Positions 58,676-64,000 of a stretch of DNA of 64,000 nucleotides are shown piece by piece (the first letter of the stretch is position 1; every line of letters starts with the position of its first letter). The notes under the pieces were generated by a model. It was not told the origin of the DNA and ran no database searches. It saw nothing but the letters and a program-made list of their open reading frames with translations. The stretch is taken from positions 3,923,001 to 3,987,000 of the forward strand of contig JANTQA010000008.1 in assembly GCA_027625915.1 (NCBI GenBank), written 5' to 3'. The translations under genes were made by a program, and so were the position numbers. Source of the DNA: Anaeramoeba flamelloides. Its lineage: Eukaryota > Metamonada > Anaeramoebidae.

Positions 58676-61376
58676 AAGATAAAAAAAAGAATTTTAGTTA
58701 TTTCAAACCAATCCTTTGATTAAATAAGATCGATAAATTCAAATTCAAATTCATATTTAAATAAATATTTATATCACAAAAGGCACTTTTTGCAAAAATA
58801 ACTAATATTGTAAATCTTTTTTTTATATTCTAACCCAAAATGCTCAAAAAATGAAAACTTTAATAAATAACAATACATATTAAATAAATAATATAAAAGT
58901 AAAAATCACCAATTAAATGACAAAGTACCCCATTCTTTACTTTCCAATTGTTACTACCATTAAATTACTTAAAAGGGAAACATATTTCAAAAAAAATTCT
59001 ATTAAAATTTACTACAATATCTCAAAATTGAAAAATTAACCAAAAACCACATTATTACAATATCTCGCACACTATAAATAATCTTCAGAAATCAATAGCT
59101 TGTTTTAAAGGTTTTCTCCCATTTTTTCTTATTTATTATAAAACTTAAATTTCGACTTAAGTATACAAATTAATACAAAAAAAAATAAATAATAACTTTC
59201 CTTTAAGCCCGAAAAAACTTATTACTGGTGAAGGAATTATACATAAATATATTTTATAAAAATTAATAAGGAATTTTTAAAATAATTGTCAAGAAGAAAA
59301 ATACCGAATCTCAAAAAATTACAATCATTATAAAAATGGGGTATTTGAAATATTCCTTTTAATTCCCAAAAATCTAAAATACTTGAAATTTTTTTAAATA
59401 CTTAAAAACACTCCTTTACGAACTTTCAAGAAACTGTCGTGTACAGAGATGTTTTTTATGATAAAATAAAATTTTTAATTTTAGATAAAATATATATTTT
59501 TTGAGTTTTTCTACTTTAAACGACTCTTAAAAGTTTTTGGTACTTTTAAGTAGATTCGAGTAATTGTTAGTACTTGTATTCCAATGTATGTTTGGGTTTA
59601 ATATTGGCTGTTTTGGACATGTTAGGTTAATTTTTCTTATGTGAGCGGGGTGTTAAATCATATTTGATTTGAGTAACCTTAGACATGTAGAATACATGTG
59701 TGCGAATTGTACACTCACATATTGCCTGGTTACTATTAGAATGCTTTTAAGATCGCAAAATTTTGGATAATAATACCACTGAGAAAGTTTCATTACAAAT
59801 ACATTTTCTCACCCGATTTCATATCATTTAGTAACGAAAAGAAATGTTACAGGTATTTAAGACAGTGATTAATTTTACATAAAATGCGTTCAATACTATT
59901 CGTAAAAATTAGTAATTTTTCACATTTAGATTTTTCAGCCAAAAATAAATTTCTTTTATAAAATACGAATTTTATAATTGAACAGAGTGTATTGTCACAA
60001 GAGTTTCAAAGGTGTTGCTCAAATTTTTTTTTTAGTTTTGAAAAAAATTTCGAGTCTTTTAGATTTTTGAGATATTTTCGGGAATATTTGATAGATCTAT
60101 TAAAAAGTTGAAAATAATTTAATTACTAGATTTAGAGATAATTATGAAACAATTTTTTCTTTTTTGTTTTGGTAAAAAAAAAATAATCAAATTAGAAAAA
60201 TATTTTTTATGATTAAATGTTTGATTTTACAAGTTTTAATAAAGTCTGATGGGAGAATTTTTTATATTTTATTGTGTTTTTTCTTTTTTTTTTTTAATAA
60301 TAATTAATAATTAAATCGTAATTATTTATGTCATATAATAAAAAATCAAGATTTATACACATATTTAATTTTTAATCTTCTTTCTTAAAATTTTATCTAC
60401 ATTATCATAAAATAAAACTATCCTCAATCAAAAATTCAAATTACTATAAATAATAAATATAATTAAATAACTTGTTAAATCAATATAATTCGTTATTTAG
60501 ACACTTAATAATTATTTTTTACCAAAAATTTACAAAATTATTGGAAATTTAACAAAAGTTCTATTTTTTGTTTTTTTTTGTTAATCTTCAATATATTGAT
60601 TTTCGATTTCATTTCATTTTTTTTTTTATTAAAGATGAAATTTTCAAAGTTTGTTTGTAAAAAAAAAAACTATCAACATTTACAAAAATTGGAATTCATA
60701 AAAAATAAGACTACTTTGTAAAATTTTCCTTTTTTTTTCCAAATTCTAAAAGTCAAACACAAAAGGATCAGATCTTTTTACTGACTTTTAATAATAAAAA
60801 ACCAACTCTTTAGAAAAAAATTTATTTCGTTTTTTCATCTATTAATTCAGGAATTTTTGATCAAGTTCATTTGAATCCAATTGAAAATATATTTACTTTT
60901 ATTCTTGTGGAAAAGTATAGAAGATTTACTTACCGTCCCTGAAAAATTTTAAGTACACTGTAAATAATCAAAACAGACAGAAATTAAACTATTGATTTTC
61001 TGTGACAATTTCCAAATCAAAAGTATCTAATTATTTTTAAGATTATTGTTTAAGTTAAAAAAAAAAAAGATTTATCTTATTAGGTGTATCTGGATTTGTA
61101 TGTTATTGGCTTTGTGCTGTACTTTCTTTTGAATTATATTGGCTTGTGTGCACCAACAATTTCAAGTACATTAATCCCTTAAATGACAAAAAAAATCTAA
61201 AGATTAACTTTATTTGATCTTACATGGATAAATTATCTTATTGTTTGACAAACATTCTCTACGAAAAGGTGTTAAATGAATTTTAGTATACATCTTTTCA
61301 AATCAAATTCAATGATAATTATTTTGAAAAGAACCCAAGATTTCTGACAAATTATTTATTCATTTTTCTTCAACTT

Positions 61377-62991
61377 ATGACACAACAATTCCCACAAACC
61401 TCATTCAATGTTTTAGATCAACTCCTAAAACAAGTTAATTATAAACAACCATTCATTGTGAGAAAACACTGTTACTCGCTTTTAATGAAATACAAAACCC
61501 TGCAACCAAGATTGGGATTTTTACCACCATTAAATAAACAAAAATGTCTCTTTTTTTATGGAACGATCCCCATTTATTACAAAAAAAAGCCTTATAACAT
61601 CCCCATTTCTTTTTATATTTTGCCCTTTTACCCAAATGTGCCACCTCTTTGTTATGTTGCACCATCACAGTCAATGATGATTACTCCCAACCATCGTCAT
61701 GTCGACAAAAAAGGAGAAATTTATCTTACATATTTGTCTGACTGGAAGCTGTCCATGTCGAATCTCGTTGGGCTTGTTGACAGCATGTGTATGGTTTTTT
61801 CTCAAAACCCTCCTTTAAGATCAAAGCCAAGAAAACAACAACTACAACAACTGCAGCAACAGCAACAGCTATTAAAGCAACAGCAACTACTAAAGCAACA
61901 GCAACTACAAAAACAACAAACCTCAATGAACCAATCGTCTCAACAAAGAAGGATGATGATGGGTAAGATGATGACGATGAATCAAGGAATGGGGAACAAT
62001 ATGTCGGGAAATAATATGTATTTACAAAATCAATACCAACTACAAAATAAAATGAATTCGTCACAAAGCCAACCTACCTTTGAAGATGTAATGATCTTTC
62101 TTTTGTTTTTTCATTTTCTTTTTCATTTTCTTTTTTTCTTTTTTTTTGCCTTTTCTTTTTTACGTTTTTCGTTTGATTTTTTTTAATTTTTTTTCTAAAA
62201 TAAGACAAGTTTTGAGTAATCTTTTGTTCAACGAAACAAATCTGACAAAAAAATTCTTTCAAAGGTTCCCAACCAACTTTAGTGAAGAAAAATCTTGTGT
62301 TACATTTGGTTTGATTTGTTTTTTGTTTTAAGGGATTTGTTTGATCCTTAGATTTTGAAAAATAAATCTCTAACCTACTAGTAACACTTCAAACCTAAAT
62401 ATAGTCTCTGATTTAATCTTTTGGTTTGATTTTTCAAAATAGTTAAGAAAAAAAAAAAGAAAAAACAATCAATTTTCTGTTGGTTTTTCACTGACACTTT
62501 TTTATTTTATTTGCCCTCACCAAAGTTTAATTAATTGAACTACAGTGCTTTTTCAGTGATGCTATTTAGATTTCCAAAATTTCAAAAGTTGTTTTTCCAT
62601 TTTAAATTTTCTTTTTTCAGAAAAAACAATTTTTGGATTTTTGAACAAGTAATTTTCGATCAAACTCTAAACATTCTTTTTTCATTTATTGTATCTTTGA
62701 TAAAAAAAAGAATTGTTTGATTCGTTTCTTATTGAAAATATGTTGTGAAAATTGGATCATTTTCACTTAATCACTCATTCTTTTCAAACTTTTACTTACA
62801 ATTATTTGATTATTGTATCTTTAAAAAATAAAAAGGAAGACTATTCCAAAAAAAAAAATAATGATGAAAAATTCACATTTCAGAAAAAAGTCACAGATTT
62901 CAGAAACAAAAACACAGAAATCTTAACCAAAATTGTTTTCGAAAAAATAGAACCTTCATGTTTGTCTGAAACAAAAACACCCAAAAAATGA
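61377..62991 (+). CDS. TSG101/Vps23-like UEV domain protein (ESCRT-I), C-terminal exon tentative
   Basis: Exon 1 is 61377-62087. Residues about 15-145 form a ubiquitin E2 variant domain: LFFYGTIPIYYKKKPYNIPI, FPYPNVPP-like LPFYPNVPPLCYVAPSQSMM and RHVDKKGEIYLTYLSDWKL. Human TSG101 has the near-matching KHVDANGKIYLPYLHEWK, including Tyr where active E2 enzymes have Cys, so this should bind ubiquitin or PTAP-like motifs rather than transfer ubiquitin. A Gln-rich stretch (about 155-185) and Met/Asn-rich linker follow. The frame reaches a donor GAAGAT|GTAATG at 62088 (phase 0). A strong acceptor TTCACATTTCAG at 62883 opens a same-phase exon, 62884-62991, ending ETKTPKK and TGA. That second exon is a guess; the coiled coil and steadiness box of full ESCRT-I subunits are not visible, so the protein is either truncated or continues through exons not found. 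Confidence 0.75.
62088..62883 (+). other. Predicted intron of the UEV gene (796 nt)
   Basis: GTAATG donor and TTTCAG acceptor, phase 0. T-rich throughout, with no repeat recognised. Depends on the tentative second exon. Confidence 0.35.
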
Positions 62992-64000
62992 TGAGTACTC
63001 TTTGTTTTTTTTTTTTCTGGAAAGTCTAACATTCTCGAAATTAACATAAACAAATCTTCTCTATTCTATTAAACGAAACTAATTTGGTGCTTTGAGAAGA
63101 TATTTTGTTAAAAAAAAAAGTTTCAGTGATTTCTATGGATATTTTTCTGAATGATCGATAATATTCTCCAAATTAACATTACCAAATCTTTTTCATTTTA
63201 TTAATAGAAACTAAAATGAGACTTTTCGAAAAGCCTGTTGTTGAAAAAAAGGTTTCAAATTTGAAAATTTCATTTTTTTTATTTTCAAACAAATCCCTTA
63301 ACACTCATTTATTTGTTTCTTCCAAATAAAAACACACAACAAAAATTATTAAATTCCAAAATTGTCTCTCTGATAAATTAGTCAAATTACTCGTGACGAA
63401 CAGATCGGATTTTTCATTTTATGACAAAGAAAGTTAGCAATTTAATTCATATTTTCTCTATTCTTTCTTTGGATAAGCTTAATATTTTTTTAAACAATTT
63501 CAAATTTTGTTAGTTTGTTGTATAAAAAAAATTGTGGAATGTCAAAAAATGTGTTGAACTTTTTTTAATTGCAAGAATAAAGAGATTCACAGAAATAAAT
63601 CAAACCTGGAAAATAATAATTTTTTCGCTATCATAATGTCTACTCTTTTAACTATTATTTCAAAAATTAGCTTCAAATGGTTTAATAATTTGAAATGTAT
63701 GTTCTTTACTTTCAGATTATACCGTTAGTATTCTTGATATTTAAATACATTTTTTTTTTTAGAAGGTTGTTTTAACAAAGTATGATTAAAACGGTTTTTT
63801 ATAAAACCATGGAATTGTGAATAGGTATATTTATTTTTATAAACTGTTTTAGAAATACTTTTGAATAACTTTTACATCCACAGCTTTTTTAAAATGACTC
63901 TAATAGATTTTTTAATAAGATTTTTAATTAACAGATGACAAAAAAATTGAGCCACTGTTTTATAATTGTCAAATAGAAATAAAACTTAAAATTTTTCAAA
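62992..64000. other. AT-rich tail of the window, no gene recognised
   Basis: Two related short segments occur near 63025-63110 and 63160-63250 (ACATTCTCGAAATTAACATA / ATATTCTCCAAATTAACATT, then AAATCTTYTYYATTYTATTA and GAAACTAA), a tandem duplication of about 135 bp. Nothing else is supported. Confidence 0.4.
63025..63260 (+). repeat. Diverged tandem duplication of about 135 bp
   Basis: Unit 1 (about 63025-63130) and unit 2 (about 63160-63260) share, in order, TTCTC-AAATTAACAT, CAAATCTT, TCTATTAAACGAAACTAA / TTATTAATAGAAACTAA, and GTT(A)GAAAAAAAGGTTTCA-like ends. Non-coding. Confidence 0.5.

Larger units (their letters stand above)
56843..61376. other. Intergenic region with a foldback element and repeat copies
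   Basis: Contains the foldback copy 57034-57860, a decayed MITE (57975-58106) and repeat family A copy 5 (58125-58675). The stretch 58680-61376 is AT-rich; about 59570-59760 has more mixed composition (for example TATGTGAGCGGGGTGTTAAA) but no frame, hairpin or repeat partner that I could identify. Confidence 0.4.

Noticed and set aside
61726-62064. Minus-strand 112-codon frame with a Val/Ala run
   Set aside because: Antisense of the Gln-rich CAA/CAG stretch in the UEV gene.
1-64000. CRISPR arrays, rRNA genes, prokaryotic operons
   Set aside because: No regularly spaced short repeats with unique spacers and no rRNA-like stretch were seen; splice-joined exons show the window is eukaryotic.

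Overview
The window is very AT-rich (roughly four fifths A+T by eye) and eukaryotic. Its genes use the standard stop codons and are interrupted by GT-AG introns whose phases can be checked. The combination of SBBP-type beta-propeller repeats joined to GCC2/GCC3 (ephrin-receptor-like) cysteine repeats, Lys/Asn/Glu-rich proteins, long A/T homopolymers and many short inverted-repeat elements fits a free-living protist such as an Anaeramoeba-like metamonad. That placement is inference; no rRNA or other marker gene was found.

Supported genes, left to right: two exon fragments of minus-strand genes of unknown function (1608-1707 and 1858-2066); an intact 839-residue stand-alone reverse transcriptase on the minus strand (6510-9029), resembling the non-mobile rvt family; a plus-strand gene (19123-22483) with a papain-like protease/deubiquitinase domain (Cys ... 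Asp-x-His) followed by a long coiled coil and a Glu/Asn/Lys repeat tail; a two-exon plus-strand gene with a leucine-zipper-like C-terminus (28134-30029); a large minus-strand cell-surface protein gene (34419-47300, four exons, signal peptide, beta-propeller, cysteine-rich stalk, about seven membrane segments, cytoplasmic coiled coil); a short acidic protein gene on the minus strand (56369-56842); and a plus-strand TSG101/Vps23-like UEV gene (61377 onward). The genes do not form an operon or obvious pathway. The surface protein and the ESCRT-I UEV protein are generic membrane-biology functions.

The rest is a dense graveyard of repeats: one 5'-truncated LINE with an 18-base target-site duplication sitting inside an older repeat; a decayed Tc1/mariner transposon with matching ends and TA flanks; fragments of related transposases; two members of a foldback family with arms of about 250-260 bp; a nearly perfect 200-bp palindromic MITE; four copies of a 180-bp MITE with TTAA ends; and at least six other dispersed repeat families. 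The introns of the surface-protein gene are 3.6 and 4.2 kb because these elements have accumulated in them. No retrovirus, LTR element, Polinton, CRISPR array, rRNA or tRNA was recognised.

The strongest candidates for something little described are the intact rvt-like reverse transcriptase with an acidic insert between catalytic motifs A and B, the Asp-x-His protease with its expanding charged tail, and the foldback family.
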